64,000 nt of DNA from GCA-002050365 sp038235165 (GCA_038235165.1 JBBSUG010000002.1:1-64000), one strand, 5' to 3'; positions 47,048 through 56,679 are shown, numbered from the stretch's first letter. The notes: generated by a model from the letters alone, not told the origin. A program made the numbers and translations.

Positions 47048-47998
47048 ATGACTAACGAATTTTCATTAAAATCGTCATTTTTAGGAAAAACCACCCTACT
47101 TATTGTAATGATGCTGTTTTCAGCAACATTTTTGAACGCCCAAACGGTAACATTTGCCCAGTTTTTTGAAGTAAACGGGTCAAATGATTTCGCTTTTATC
47201 AACAACGGGTCTAGTGCCACCTTCAATACTGTTGCGGGCGGTTCGGAGATTTCTTTTGTTTATCAAAACATCGCCGGACTTCCCGGTGAATTGTCAGGAC
47301 CGCAGGCGGCACACATTTTTGTATCTGCCGGAACATCTACTCCGGCGATGTTCAACGGCAACCGAACCGTTCAGTCATTTAATCAAACATTTACAATTCA
47401 AATACTGCGTGACACTCCGGCTTCCCTGCTAATCGGTTCAGGTTCGCGCACCAATTTACTGACTGTGGTAGTCTCGTCAACCGGAACTTCGACAGCTGAT
47501 TTGACGGGGGACAGCGGAGGCAGTGCGGCGGCTTATACTGCTACGACACCCAATCAGGTTCTTACTTTTACTTCCGATTTCTTGGATTTTTCGGCACCAA
47601 CTACCGAACGCAATCTGGCGTTGTCATTTTCGTCGGTCGAACCGAATTATTCGATGGGCAACGGCGGTTTCTTGAGAAGTTTCGGAGCCGCCGGTTCGGG
47701 AACTTTCGCATCAAACCCGGGACCGGTTTACAATCCACCGACGGCTGCCGGATCACCGATTGGCGGACGAGTTTTCAACGCCAGAGGCAGAGGAGTTGCT
47801 AACGCGCGGGTTATTTTAACCGAATCTTCCGGCGTGGCTCACGCTGTTTTGACCAATAGTTTTGGCTATTTCAAATTCCCGGAAGTTGAAACCGGGCAAA
47901 CCGTTGTGATAAATGTTTTGTCCAAACAATATATTTATTCACCAAAGGTTTTGAAGATTACTTCCGAACTCGACGGACTCAGCTTCCTGCCTGAATAA
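47048..47998 (+). CDS. Secreted protein with carboxypeptidase-regulatory-like domain, paralogue 1
   Basis: 316 residues from the ATG at 47048. This start is chosen because AGGAG lies 8 bases upstream, the signal peptide (LLIVMMLFSATFLNAQ) begins soon after, and the predicted promoter lies inside the longer frame. A beta-rich domain (about 30-235) begins TVTFAQFFEVNGSNDF. A C-terminal carboxypeptidase-D regulatory-like Ig domain follows (GGRVFNARGRGVANARVILT, TNSFGYFKFPEVETGQ, YSPKVLKI). The tandem paralogue at 48417 matches throughout. Function unknown; likely surface or periplasmic. Confidence 0.85.
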   Translation: MTNEFSLKSSFLGKTTLLIVMMLFSATFLNAQTVTFAQFFEVNGSNDFAFINNGSSATFNTVAGGSEISFVYQNIAGLPGELSGPQAAHIFVSAGTSTPAMFNGNRTVQSFNQTFTIQILRDTPASLLIGSGSRTNLLTVVVSSTGTSTADLTGDSGGSAAAYTATTPNQVLTFTSDFLDFSAPTTERNLALSFSSVEPNYSMGNGGFLRSFGAAGSGTFASNPGPVYNPPTAAGSPIGGRVFNARGRGVANARVILTESSGVAHAVLTNSFGYFKFPEVETGQTVVINVLSKQYIYSPKVLKITSELDGLSFLPE

Positions 47999-48018
47999 AT
48001 CGTCAAGATCATCAAAAG

Positions 48019-48051
48019 CAAAAAGACGACGTTTAATTGCGTCGTCTTTTT
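48019..48051 (+). terminator. Intrinsic terminator
   Basis: AAAAAGACGACG and CGTCGTCTTTTT arms, 21 bp after the stop codon of paralogue 1. Confidence 0.9.
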
Positions 48052-48301
48052 ACTTTTAAAACACCATATCTAAATATTTTTGCGGATAGAACGGAGACAG
48101 CCTCGTCTGCATATTTTCTATTCATTCCGACACACGCACTCCATTCAACCGAACACATCTTTGTTCGAGTAAAATACCAGTCGCTATTAGTTTTTTCTGA
48201 TGAGGCGCAGACATTCTCAATCAACTTGCCCAATATTTTACGCGGCACACTCAACTAAATCTCTCCGCAATAAAAAAACTCAAAGATTCCCAAGATAATT
48301 C

Positions 48302-48329
48302 TTTACATTTTCTGGAAAATACTTATAAT
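48302..48329 (+). promoter_or_regulatory. Predicted promoter, copy 2
   Basis: TTTACA (48302-48307), 16 bases, then TATAAT (48324-48329). It shares TTTACATTTT-TGGAAAAT with copy 1 and lies 87 bp before the ATG at 48417. Confidence 0.7.
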
Positions 48330-48416
48330 CACAAATGTAGCGATAAACATTGTTTTATCCAATACATTTGTTTTAACCAAAATCTTCCGGTTAAAACTTT
48401 AACTTCAAAAAAAATT

Positions 48417-49370
48417 ATGAAAAACAGAATCGTCAAAAAAATATCTCAAGGTAAAACTGTGCTTTTTATCTTGCTCGTGTTGCTTTCCGCAACTTGTCTA
48501 AACGCCCAAACGGTTACATTTGCCCAGTTCTTTGAGCTAAACGGGTCAAATGACTTTATATTTACCAATAATGGCACTACCGCCAATTTCAAAACCATTC
48601 CCAACGGGTCGCCAATTTCTTTTATCTACCAAAATGTTGCCAATCTTCCGATGGAATTACGGGGTCCGCAAACGGCGCATATTGTCGTAACCGCTGCCAC
48701 CGGCAATCAGGCTTCCAACACCAACAGCGGAAGAACTGTGCAGCCGTTTGATCAAGCTTATACGATAAAAGTTTTGCGCGATGCGCCTGCCGCCGCCGGA
48801 AGCGGATTGGGGTCGCGCACCAATTTGCTGAGCATAACCATCACGCCGTCAAACAACAATTACTCGATTATTTCCGGCGACACCGGGGGAAATGCCGCCG
48901 GATATTCCGCCACGACTCCTAATCAGGACGTTCTCTACACCTCCGATTTCATCAACTTTGTTTCGAATCAGGGCAGCGAACGCAATTTGTCTCTTTCATT
49001 TTCCTCGGTCGTCCAGTCGTTTGCGATGGGAACCGGAGGCTTTCTGAGCAGTTTTGCAGCCGCCGGCTCGGGAACTTTTGCTTCAAACCCGGGACCGACC
49101 TATAACGTCCCGACATCGGCTTCGACGGTAATCAGCGGGCGCGTCTTAAATCTCAAAGGCAGAGGCGTTGCCAATGCACGGGTTAATTTGACCGATGCGT
49201 TCGGTCAAACTACCGCCGCCCGGACAAACAGTTTCGGATATTACACTTTTTCAAGTGTGCCGACGGGTCAAACTGCAATTTTTACGGTCAGTTCAAAACA
49301 ATACAGCTATATGCCGCGAGTTTTAAACGTTTCCGAAGAATTGAACGGATTCGATTTCGTTCCGCAATAA
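48417..49370 (+). CDS. Secreted protein with carboxypeptidase-regulatory-like domain, paralogue 2
   Basis: 317 residues. A signal peptide (VLFILLVLLSATCLNAQ) is followed by the same two-part layout as paralogue 1: TVTFAQFFELNGSNDF, GPQTAHIVV, RNLSLSFSSVVQSFAMGTGG and GSGTFASNPGP, then the Ig-like end SGRVLNLKGRGVANARVNLT, TNSFGYYTFSSVPTGQ. The pair arose by tandem duplication including the promoter. No obvious Shine-Dalgarno sequence lies before this ATG. Confidence 0.85.
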   Translation: MKNRIVKKISQGKTVLFILLVLLSATCLNAQTVTFAQFFELNGSNDFIFTNNGTTANFKTIPNGSPISFIYQNVANLPMELRGPQTAHIVVTAATGNQASNTNSGRTVQPFDQAYTIKVLRDAPAAAGSGLGSRTNLLSITITPSNNNYSIISGDTGGNAAGYSATTPNQDVLYTSDFINFVSNQGSERNLSLSFSSVVQSFAMGTGGFLSSFAAAGSGTFASNPGPTYNVPTSASTVISGRVLNLKGRGVANARVNLTDAFGQTTAARTNSFGYYTFSSVPTGQTAIFTVSSKQYSYMPRVLNVSEELNGFDFVPQ

Positions 49371-49391
49371 ACAGCGCGAGAAAACAAAAAC

Positions 49392-49424
49392 AAAAAACGA
49401 CGTTTCAAAACGTCGTTTTTTTTT
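49392..49424 (+). terminator. Intrinsic terminator
   Basis: AAAAACGACGTTT and AAACGTCGTTTTT arms with a short loop and T-tract, 22 bp after paralogue 2. It resembles the terminator at 48019. Confidence 0.9.
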
Positions 49425-49504
49425 GGCTTTAAATAAAACTCCCCTGTCACATCAAAAATTCTCTCGCTTTGGAATTTGAAGTCTGGAATCTGAAATTTGC
49501 CCGA

Positions 49505-52246
49505 TCATTTCCTCATTTCTTCAATCATCGCCGCGACCGAATTTTGCAAATGTTTAGTGACGGCTTCGTATTTCGCCTCGTCTTCCATATTTTCACTGAC
49601 TATTTCTTTGGCGTAAAAAGGTGTTCCAAAGCGCACTTTGACTTTTGCAAGACTAACATTCGTCGAATTTCTTCCCCAAACTTTGTAAAGTCCGTCGAGC
49701 GCGACGGGTACAATCGGCATATCGAGTTCGGTCGCCAGAATCGCTTCACCTTTTTTAAAAGTGTCCAGTTTTCCGTCAAAGCCGCGCGCACCTTCAGGGA
49801 AAATAATAAGAATTTTGCCGTGTTTCAAACCAATCGCACCCGCTTTCATCGCTTTCATCAACTGCGCGTCAGGATCAATCGGAACAGTATTGAGCAGCCG
49901 GGCGAGGGAGAGCATAAACGAATTTTGGAAAAAATCGGTCGCGCCGAAGGCAAAGGAATTTTTCAAAGTGTCCGCATCAAAAGTCGAAGCGATGACAAAC
50001 GGATCGAGAAAACTTTGATGATTCGGACAAATCAAAAAGGGGCGTTTAAGTTTTTTGAGTTCTTCGCTTCCCGTCACTTCCAAACTGAGCAAAAGTTTGA
50101 AAACGAGATTAGCGAATTTGAAAAAAATATTAACGACCAAATTTGAAAACGCCGATTTGTGTAAAATCGCCTGAATTTCGGGAATATTTCCATTGGTACC
50201 GGCATTTCTGACAATATCGCCCCAATTGAAATCGGTAGCGACAATTTCTGCGTTCGCGCTGCCCGTATATTCCTGTGTTAATCTGATGACTTCGCCGACG
50301 GTCAGCGCGTTGGAGGCTTTATCGGAGTCGAATTCAATGTTGAAATTTTGTTCGAGTGCGGCGAAAACTTCCGCCCGCGACAGCGAATCCAACCCCAAAT
50401 CAATTTCGAGACTCATTTCCGGGTGAATTTTCTCATCGTTTTCCGTGTTCTGTTTGATCGCTTTGAAAAGAGACTTACCAACGTTCGAACTGAGCATAGC
50501 CTCGTCTTCAGCGGTGAAAACGCGCTGTTTTTTATCGGGTGACGCTTTGCTGTCGTAACCGTTTTCGGCGATTTCCTTTTGCAGTTCAAATCGTTTAATT
50601 TTGCGCGTCGCCGTGCGCGGCAGCGGTTCGGAACGCACGACATAATCTCTAACGCGCTGATATTCGGGCAGTGAACGCCCTAAAGAATCGAGTTCGTGGC
50701 GAATCGCCTCGCGCGAATTGGCGATAGAATTTTGCTTTAAGTAAGCGAAATCCGGCACGGCAATAGCGATTAATTTTTCCGCGCCCGCCAGATTTGCGCT
50801 TTCATCCTTTACGCCGAGAATACAGATTTCTTCGACCATCGGCGTTTTCGCGTAGTGGACTTCCAAATCTTCGGGATGAATATTTTTCCCGTTCGGCAAA
50901 ACGATCACATCTTTAGAGCGTCCGACGATAAATAAATCGCCGTTGTCATCAAATTTCCCCAAATCGCCGGATTTGAACCATCCGTCTTCCGTAAATGCGC
51001 CCTGCGTCGCTTCGGGATTTTGATAATATCCGCTAAAAACCATTTTACCCTTGATTAAAACTTCGCCCGCGCCGTCTTCGTTCGGTTCGCCGAGTTTTAT
51101 TTCGGCGTAATTGACGGCTTTGCCGACCGAACCGACCGAACTTCCTTCAAACCGGGTGGACGAAACCGCACCGCACGTTTCGGTTAAACCGTAGCCCTGA
51201 ATAATCGTAAAACCGAGCGCGTAATAATCTTCAGCGATTTTTTCGTCAAACCGCGAACCGGCGGAAATAGTGATGTCGAGATTACCGCCGAAACCATCGT
51301 GAACTTTACCGAAAAGTTTTTTGCCGAAATTAATATTCAAGTTTTTACGCATAAAAAGATTGAATTTCAGCATTTTCCCGAACAGCCAGCGCACGTAAAA
51401 CGGCTGGGCGGCAATTTTGTCGAAAATCTTTTTGTGAAACAGATACCACAGGCGGGGAACGCCGGTCAGCAAGGTTATTTCCTTCGTCTCAAAAGCGCGG
51501 GTCATTTCCGCCGGGGCAAGTTCTTTAATGTAGATCACCGTCGCGCCGACACTGGCGATAACCCACAAATTAATGACCTGCGCGAAAACGTGGAACAGCG
51601 GCAGCACACTCAAAACAACTTCGTTTTCCGAGATATTCATCACTTCCTGACAGCCCTGCGTTTCGTAATAAATATTGCCGTGCGTCAGCGGAACACCTTT
51701 CGGCGTGCCGGTCGTGCCGGACGTGTACATCAAATTGGCGAGGTTTTCGGGTTTCGCGGGCGGCGGCTGTTTGTCAAAATCCGCCGGTCGTTCCGTTTTT
51801 GCCCAATTGGAAAAAGCCTGAAAACCGTTTTTCGATTCGATGTCCTGCAAAATGACGGCGGGGATTTTTTTGCCGGAGTTTTCTTCGACTTTGTGAAAAT
51901 GGTCAATAAAATCTTCGCCGATAAACGCCATTTTCGCTTCCGAATTGTCAAGAAAATTCGTGATCGTTTGAATTTCGCCGTGCGGGTCAATCGGGACGCA
52001 CACCGCGCCGCGATAGAGGATTCCCAAATACGCAATCGCCCAGCGCGGATGGTTTTCGCCGATTAACGCCACGCGGTCGCCGAACGCAATGCCTTCTTTT
52101 TCGAGCCGGTAAGCGACGCTTCGCACCGCGTCGAGCATTTCGCCGAAAGTGTATTTCGTGCCTTCGACACCGACGATTTCCATTGCCTTTTTATCGCGGC
52201 GCGATTCGGCGGCATCAATAATCAGTTGGATAAATGAATCGTTCAT
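49505..52246 (-). CDS. Acyl-AMP ligase - acyl carrier protein - PlsC acyltransferase fusion
   Basis: 913 residues with three enzyme parts. About 1-575 is an AMP-forming acyl-CoA/acyl-ACP synthetase (P-loop YTSGTTGTPKG near 174, QGYGLTETCG, GWFKSGDLG, GRSKDVIVLPNGKN). About 585-660 is a carrier-protein domain with the phosphopantetheine Ser in LGLDSLSRAEV (about 618). About 715-905 is a PlsC acyltransferase (CPNHQSFLDPF near 745, IFPEGARGFDG near 817). The logic is that a fatty acid is activated, loaded on the built-in carrier, and transferred to a lysolipid or other acceptor, like E. coli Aas but with its own carrier. The next gene upstream (52357) is a lipid kinase. Confidence 0.92.
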   Translation of the reverse strand: MNDSFIQLIIDAAESRRDKKAMEIVGVEGTKYTFGEMLDAVRSVAYRLEKEGIAFGDRVALIGENHPRWAIAYLGILYRGAVCVPIDPHGEIQTITNFLDNSEAKMAFIGEDFIDHFHKVEENSGKKIPAVILQDIESKNGFQAFSNWAKTERPADFDKQPPPAKPENLANLMYTSGTTGTPKGVPLTHGNIYYETQGCQEVMNISENEVVLSVLPLFHVFAQVINLWVIASVGATVIYIKELAPAEMTRAFETKEITLLTGVPRLWYLFHKKIFDKIAAQPFYVRWLFGKMLKFNLFMRKNLNINFGKKLFGKVHDGFGGNLDITISAGSRFDEKIAEDYYALGFTIIQGYGLTETCGAVSSTRFEGSSVGSVGKAVNYAEIKLGEPNEDGAGEVLIKGKMVFSGYYQNPEATQGAFTEDGWFKSGDLGKFDDNGDLFIVGRSKDVIVLPNGKNIHPEDLEVHYAKTPMVEEICILGVKDESANLAGAEKLIAIAVPDFAYLKQNSIANSREAIRHELDSLGRSLPEYQRVRDYVVRSEPLPRTATRKIKRFELQKEIAENGYDSKASPDKKQRVFTAEDEAMLSSNVGKSLFKAIKQNTENDEKIHPEMSLEIDLGLDSLSRAEVFAALEQNFNIEFDSDKASNALTVGEVIRLTQEYTGSANAEIVATDFNWGDIVRNAGTNGNIPEIQAILHKSAFSNLVVNIFFKFANLVFKLLLSLEVTGSEELKKLKRPFLICPNHQSFLDPFVIASTFDADTLKNSFAFGATDFFQNSFMLSLARLLNTVPIDPDAQLMKAMKAGAIGLKHGKILIIFPEGARGFDGKLDTFKKGEAILATELDMPIVPVALDGLYKVWGRNSTNVSLAKVKVRFGTPFYAKEIVSENMEDEAKYEAVTKHLQNSVAAMIEEMRK

Positions 52247-52356
52247 AAATTTTTTCGCGGAAACAGAGATTAATCACAGATTAACACAGATAGATGCGGA
52301 TTTTTAAATCCTTTCGGCAGCGCGTCAATCTGAAATGCTAATCGGGTTTTGTTAGA

Positions 52357-53343
52357 TCAAAGGAAATTTTTCGGAACGCGAATTCTCAGAGCTTTCGGCA
52401 CGACTTCGTAAACGGCGGGAAGTCTGCCGGGAAGTTCGCCATCGGCTTCGATAAAAACAATCTGGTTTGTGTCTGCCGGTGAAACTTCGATTCTTTTTGC
52501 CAGCGTACTTTTGACTTCATCCAAATTCAAATGCGAACCGTTGTAGAGTTTGTAAGCATTGAGCAAAATTTTGGCGGTTTTGATGTCGCCGATATTGATG
52601 ACATCAAAAAAGCCGTCGTCAATTTTTGCGGCGGGAGCGATTTTCATACCGCCGCCGAAAAACCGCGCGTTTGCCACGCAGAAATTTATCGTGTTTAATT
52701 GTCGTTCTTCTTTGTCATCAATTTTGACGCGCACCGTAGTAAATTTCGTCTCCAAAACTTCCTGCAAAGTGGAAAATGCAAAATTCGATTTGCCGCTCAA
52801 AGTATTTCCCGGCAGCCATTTGAACAAGTTCGTAGTTTTAACCCGTTCGTTAATTGACGCGCTCAAACCGAAGCTGGAGACATTCAAAAAATAACGCGAA
52901 ACCTGTTCGTCATCGTGATTAAAAAACGTCACTCTGCCGACATCCATCGTTTCCGTCATACCGTCGCGCAAACATTTTGCCGCCTCCCGCGCCGCCGACG
53001 GCACTCCCAAAGTGCGCCGGAAATCGCCGCCCGTGCCGGACGGAAAAACACCCAATTCGACATCTTCGCCCGTTTCTAAAATCCCGTTGGCGACCTCGTT
53101 AATCGTCCCGTCGCCGCCGCAGGCGATAATAAATTTTCTGCCCGCTTCCACACCGCGTTTTGCCAATTCAATGCCGTCGCCTTGTTTTTTGGTAAAGGCA
53201 ACATTGAACGCACCGAAATGCGCCCGCAAATCGCTGGCATTATTTGCCCAGCGCGAATGCGTCGAACCGCCCGCTGATTTCGGATTAACGATAACCAGCG
53301 GGAGATTTGAATGTTCGATTTTTGAAGTCGTATTTTTAACCAA
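52357..53343 (-). CDS. Diacylglycerol kinase-family lipid kinase (YegS/DagK-like)
   Basis: 328 residues. No ATG precedes the conserved core, so a TTG at 53343 is the likely start. Motifs: VNPKSAGGS, CGGDGTINEVANGI (nucleotide loop), LGVFPSGTGGDFRRTL and DGFFDVI. The family phosphorylates diacylglycerol or related lipids. It lies 110 bp upstream of the acyl ligase-ACP-acyltransferase gene in the same direction, so both may work on membrane lipid recycling. Confidence 0.88.
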   Translation of the reverse strand: MVKNTTSKIEHSNLPLVIVNPKSAGGSTHSRWANNASDLRAHFGAFNVAFTKKQGDGIELAKRGVEAGRKFIIACGGDGTINEVANGILETGEDVELGVFPSGTGGDFRRTLGVPSAAREAAKCLRDGMTETMDVGRVTFFNHDDEQVSRYFLNVSSFGLSASINERVKTTNLFKWLPGNTLSGKSNFAFSTLQEVLETKFTTVRVKIDDKEERQLNTINFCVANARFFGGGMKIAPAAKIDDGFFDVINIGDIKTAKILLNAYKLYNGSHLNLDEVKSTLAKRIEVSPADTNQIVFIEADGELPGRLPAVYEVVPKALRIRVPKNFL

Positions 53344-53567
53344 AAAGATTTTTATTTCGGATGCTTTGTGTAATCGGTAGATTGTAGCTTAATTTTTACT
53401 TTTTTTGTATTCGAGAATTTTTGCCTGCGAAAGACGATGAAACCGCATTCGTGTCAAAATCACCGGACTTTCGCTTTCACCCTTAAAAGAGTGCGTGTCT
53501 CTGAATTTGATAAATCTATGTTATTCACAGATTTTATTTTAACTCTGAAAACGCAGGAAACCTAATT

Positions 53568-55586
53568 TTAATTTCCGACGCTGACCGACACATCCTGCGT
53601 CGCTTGATTGCCGAAAAAGTCTGCCGCGAAAATTCGCAGAATGTAATTTCCGCTTGCCAAATTTGCCGCGTCAATAAAATCTTCGTTTGCCGAATCGCCG
53701 TCAACGCGGTTCGTGACAATGTAATTGAAAACGGTTTGCGGCGTGTAGCCCGACTGACTTCCCGCCGCATAGACGAGTTTTACCGCATCGCCGTCGGGCA
53801 GATTCTCGAACGAAATCGTCCAGTTTATTTCGGACAGCGGCGTTTTGTCTTCGCGCAAAATTTGATAGCCGAGCCGGTACACGCCGAGTTTCCGGTTTGC
53901 GCCGTTGCCGTCCATCCGGTCAAAAGCACGGGCGACAATGCGTGTTTTGCCGCTGAGTTTAATACTCTTGTCAGAGTTTTCAGATTTAAGTTCGTTCCAA
54001 TTTTCATCAAACATCGCGACGTTTTCAATTGTCGGCGCAATCGTGTCGGCAATGTTCGGGAAAATCAGCGCGTCGAGGGCGTTCATTTCCGCGCCGCTGC
54101 TGCCGGCGATTAAATGAACGTGATTCATCGAATTGAGTGTTCCGACGGCTTCGCCCGTTTCAAATTTCGTGCCGCGCGGAATCCGCAGATTTTTTAACTT
54201 GTTTTTCTCGTCAAACGCAAATTGAAATCGTTCATCGCCGAATAATTTATCGTCCTTATCGCGCCCGAAACGAATGTGAATATAGCCGAGCGACGGCAGC
54301 CGGACGAGTTCCCTTTTGGTATTGAAATTCTGCACCGCAATTGGTCGCAGAACCTTTTCCGTGCGGATCAACCGCGCCGTTTCGCCGTAGCTTCCGGCGA
54401 TGTCCAAACCGTTGTGAAACCAGACGGGTTTGTCGTCGCCATTAATTTCGCCGCGAAGTTCGCCGAGCGTTCCGGCAATGTCGCGCCGCGCATCCGGCGG
54501 ATTATAAGTCCAGCGCGGTGCGCTCAGCGTGCGAAATTCTTCGGGCGTGTAGCGCAGATTTTTTATCTGCGCGGCGGTGATTGCTGCACCGACGTTCGCG
54601 CCAGTCAAAACCCTGACGACTTGATTCTCCGCGTCGGCAATGAACAAATTTCCGCTCTCATCGGTAACTAACCCGCCCGGACGATTAAATCTTGAGTGCA
54701 GTAAATCCGCATCGGAAAAACCGCGTGATGTGCCGGAAATTGTTTCGACGAGCGGAAAAAAACGGCGACCGACGGCGCGAATTGAATTTCCGTCCGCAAC
54801 GTACATCACGCCGGATTTATCAATCGTCACGGCTGTCGGTTCGACAAAACCGGCTTCGTCGGCAAGTCCATCAATCGTGTCTGCCGCACCGTTTCCGGCG
54901 ACGGTCGAAACATTTCCGTCCGGTTCGATGCGGCGAATGCGCCGGTTATTCGTGTCGGCAACGAGCAAATTTCCGTTCAAATCGGCGGCAATTCCGCTCG
55001 GCGTGTCAAACTGCGCTGCTGCTCCCGCGCCATCGCTGAATCCTTGTGTACTTCCCGCAATTGTTGAAACCCGTTCGTTTTCGATGATGCGGATTTTGTC
55101 GTTGTAGGTGTCGGCGACGAAGATTTTATCACCGAAAACAGTGACACCAATTGGCGCATTAAAAAGTGCTGATTGAGAATCGCCGTCGGCAAATCCTTTC
55201 TTCCCTTCGACTCCGGCGATTGCCGCGATAGAACCGTCGGTGACGTTCACTTTTTTAATCGTGTGCGTTCCCGCATCGGCGACGATCAAATCGCCGTTTT
55301 TATCGAATACAATCGATGACGGCGTGTCGAGTTTATCGGTGACAATTTCCGCCGTCCCGTCTTTCATCACGCGCCAAATCTTTCCGGCTTCGCCATCAGA
55401 CACATAAAGAACATCGTCTTTCAACGCCAACCCGAACGGTTCGCCAAACTCCTTATTGGCACCGGCAAAAGTTTTAACCTGTGTTAACGGCACGACTTGC
55501 GGCTTATTGTCACCGCATGAAATTTGCAACAGCGCGGCGAAAAATATCGTTAAAATGCTGCGCGAAACGGCAGTTGATTGATTCAT
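53568..55586 (-). CDS. NHL-repeat lipoprotein with M23-like C-terminal domain
   Basis: 672 residues from the ATG at 55586. A lipobox (LLQISC, Cys24) indicates a lipoprotein. About five NHL repeats (about 40-345; PFGLALKDDVLYVSD, PSSIVFDKNGDLIVADAGTH, PSGIAADLNGNLLVADTNN) form a beta-propeller. Next comes a segment with HNGLDIAG (His391, Asp395) and NHVHLIAG (His489, His491). These are the zinc-binding positions of M23/LytM peptidases, but spacing and surroundings are degenerate, so activity is uncertain. A beta-rich end (NYILRIFAADFFGN) finishes the protein. Confidence 0.85.
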   Translation of the reverse strand: MNQSTAVSRSILTIFFAALLQISCGDNKPQVVPLTQVKTFAGANKEFGEPFGLALKDDVLYVSDGEAGKIWRVMKDGTAEIVTDKLDTPSSIVFDKNGDLIVADAGTHTIKKVNVTDGSIAAIAGVEGKKGFADGDSQSALFNAPIGVTVFGDKIFVADTYNDKIRIIENERVSTIAGSTQGFSDGAGAAAQFDTPSGIAADLNGNLLVADTNNRRIRRIEPDGNVSTVAGNGAADTIDGLADEAGFVEPTAVTIDKSGVMYVADGNSIRAVGRRFFPLVETISGTSRGFSDADLLHSRFNRPGGLVTDESGNLFIADAENQVVRVLTGANVGAAITAAQIKNLRYTPEEFRTLSAPRWTYNPPDARRDIAGTLGELRGEINGDDKPVWFHNGLDIAGSYGETARLIRTEKVLRPIAVQNFNTKRELVRLPSLGYIHIRFGRDKDDKLFGDERFQFAFDEKNKLKNLRIPRGTKFETGEAVGTLNSMNHVHLIAGSSGAEMNALDALIFPNIADTIAPTIENVAMFDENWNELKSENSDKSIKLSGKTRIVARAFDRMDGNGANRKLGVYRLGYQILREDKTPLSEINWTISFENLPDGDAVKLVYAAGSQSGYTPQTVFNYIVTNRVDGDSANEDFIDAANLASGNYILRIFAADFFGNQATQDVSVSVGN

Positions 55587-55721
55587 CAAAAATGATTTTT
55601 TTTGAATGTTTTTTTTGTTCACAAAAAGAAGACAGCAACGGTTCGGCAAAGACAAACCATAATATTTTTGTTATTATGACGGCACGGAATTGAATTTTAC
55701 AAACAACAGAGGATAAAAATT

Positions 55722-56330
55722 ATGTTTTCTTTAAATGATTTATTGGGACAAGAGCAAGGCGGTCAGGCAGTTGATCAAATTAGTCAAATGCTCGGTGCCA
55801 ATCAGAGCGTCACCAATTCGGCGATTCAAATGGCACTGCCGATGATTTTGAGCGGGCTTGCCAATCAAGCGGCGACTCCGCAGGGCGCACAAAACCTCGA
55901 CAATGCGGTCACGCAGGATCATCAAGGCGGTTTATTGGACAATTTGATGGGTTATCTCGGCGGCGGAATGTCGCAGCCGCAGGAGGCAACGCGTCAAACA
56001 GACGGCATTGGCATTCTCGGTCACATTTTCGGACAAAACCAGGGCGCGGTCGCCCAGGAAGTCAGTAAAAGCTCCGGTTTGGACATCGGACAGGTCGCCA
56101 AATTGTTAATTACACTGGCACCACTCGTGATGGCGTATCTCGGCAGACAAAAACAGCAGAACAATTTGGATGCGGGCGGTCTTTCGTCAATGCTGCAAAA
56201 TCAGCAGCAGCAAATGCAGAGTTCCGGCAACCCGATGATGGATATGGTCACGGGAATGCTCGACAAAGATCACGACGGCAGCTCAATGGATGATTTGGCT
56301 TCGATGGCGATGAACTATTTCAGAAAATAA
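55722..56330 (+). CDS. DUF937 family protein
   Basis: 202 residues, cytoplasmic, no signal. GAGGA lies before the ATG. The helical DUF937 (YidB-like) pattern is clear: LLGQEQGGQAVDQISQMLG, AIQMALPMILSGLANQA, then VSKSSGLDIGQVAKLLITLAP and LVMAYLGRQKQ. The tail has DKDHDGSSMDDL, an EF-hand-like acidic turn. Function unknown. It runs divergently from the NHL lipoprotein gene, whose start is 136 bp away. Confidence 0.9.
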   Translation: MFSLNDLLGQEQGGQAVDQISQMLGANQSVTNSAIQMALPMILSGLANQAATPQGAQNLDNAVTQDHQGGLLDNLMGYLGGGMSQPQEATRQTDGIGILGHIFGQNQGAVAQEVSKSSGLDIGQVAKLLITLAPLVMAYLGRQKQQNNLDAGGLSSMLQNQQQQMQSSGNPMMDMVTGMLDKDHDGSSMDDLASMAMNYFRK

Positions 56331-56355
56331 TTACATTTATACTGTCGTCAATTAT

Positions 56356-56386
56356 AAAGAGCATCCGGCGGGGATGCTCTTTTTTA
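56356..56386 (+). terminator. Intrinsic terminator
   Basis: AAAGAGCATCC and GGATGCTCTTT arms plus further T, 26 bp after the DUF937 gene. Confidence 0.9.
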
Positions 56387-56454
56387 GTGCTTTGCGATGC
56401 CTTGATTTTCACATCAAAAACTGATACTACACAAAAATTATTTTCTAGTTGTTT

Positions 56455-56679
56455 TCAGCTGATACCGTCAAGTATTTCTAACAGGGAGCGTATTTTTTCC
56501 GCATCCAGCGGTTTGTTGAAAATGCCGTTTTGACCGTTTGGCAGTCCTTCGATTTCAACCGGTAAAACAAGATCGGCGGCGAACAGAACGGGTTCGTAAA
56601 TTTTGATTGTTATTTCATTTCCGGTGTCTGACGGTAGATTAAATACATATAAAATTTCACTTTGCTGTGTTGATTTCAT
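56455..56679 (-). CDS. Small hypothetical protein
   Basis: 74 residues. AAAGGGAGAG is 4-8 bases before the ATG, which supports translation. The sequence has a strand-rich start (SEILYVFNLPSD, ITIKIYEPVLFAADL) and a helical end (AEKIRSLLEILDGI). There is no signal peptide or membrane segment. I recognise no family. Confidence 0.7.
   Translation of the reverse strand: MKSTQQSEILYVFNLPSDTGNEITIKIYEPVLFAADLVLPVEIEGLPNGQNGIFNKPLDAEKIRSLLEILDGIS

Larger units (their letters stand above)
47999..48416. other. 418-bp intergenic region between tandem paralogues
   Basis: It holds a terminator (48019-48051) and the second promoter (48302-48329). The frames at 48033-48258 on both strands lack support. 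Confidence 0.6.

Noticed and set aside
51299..52066. 255-codon plus-strand frame
   Set aside because: Antisense shadow of the acyl ligase domain, rich in Arg, Phe and Asn without any domain.
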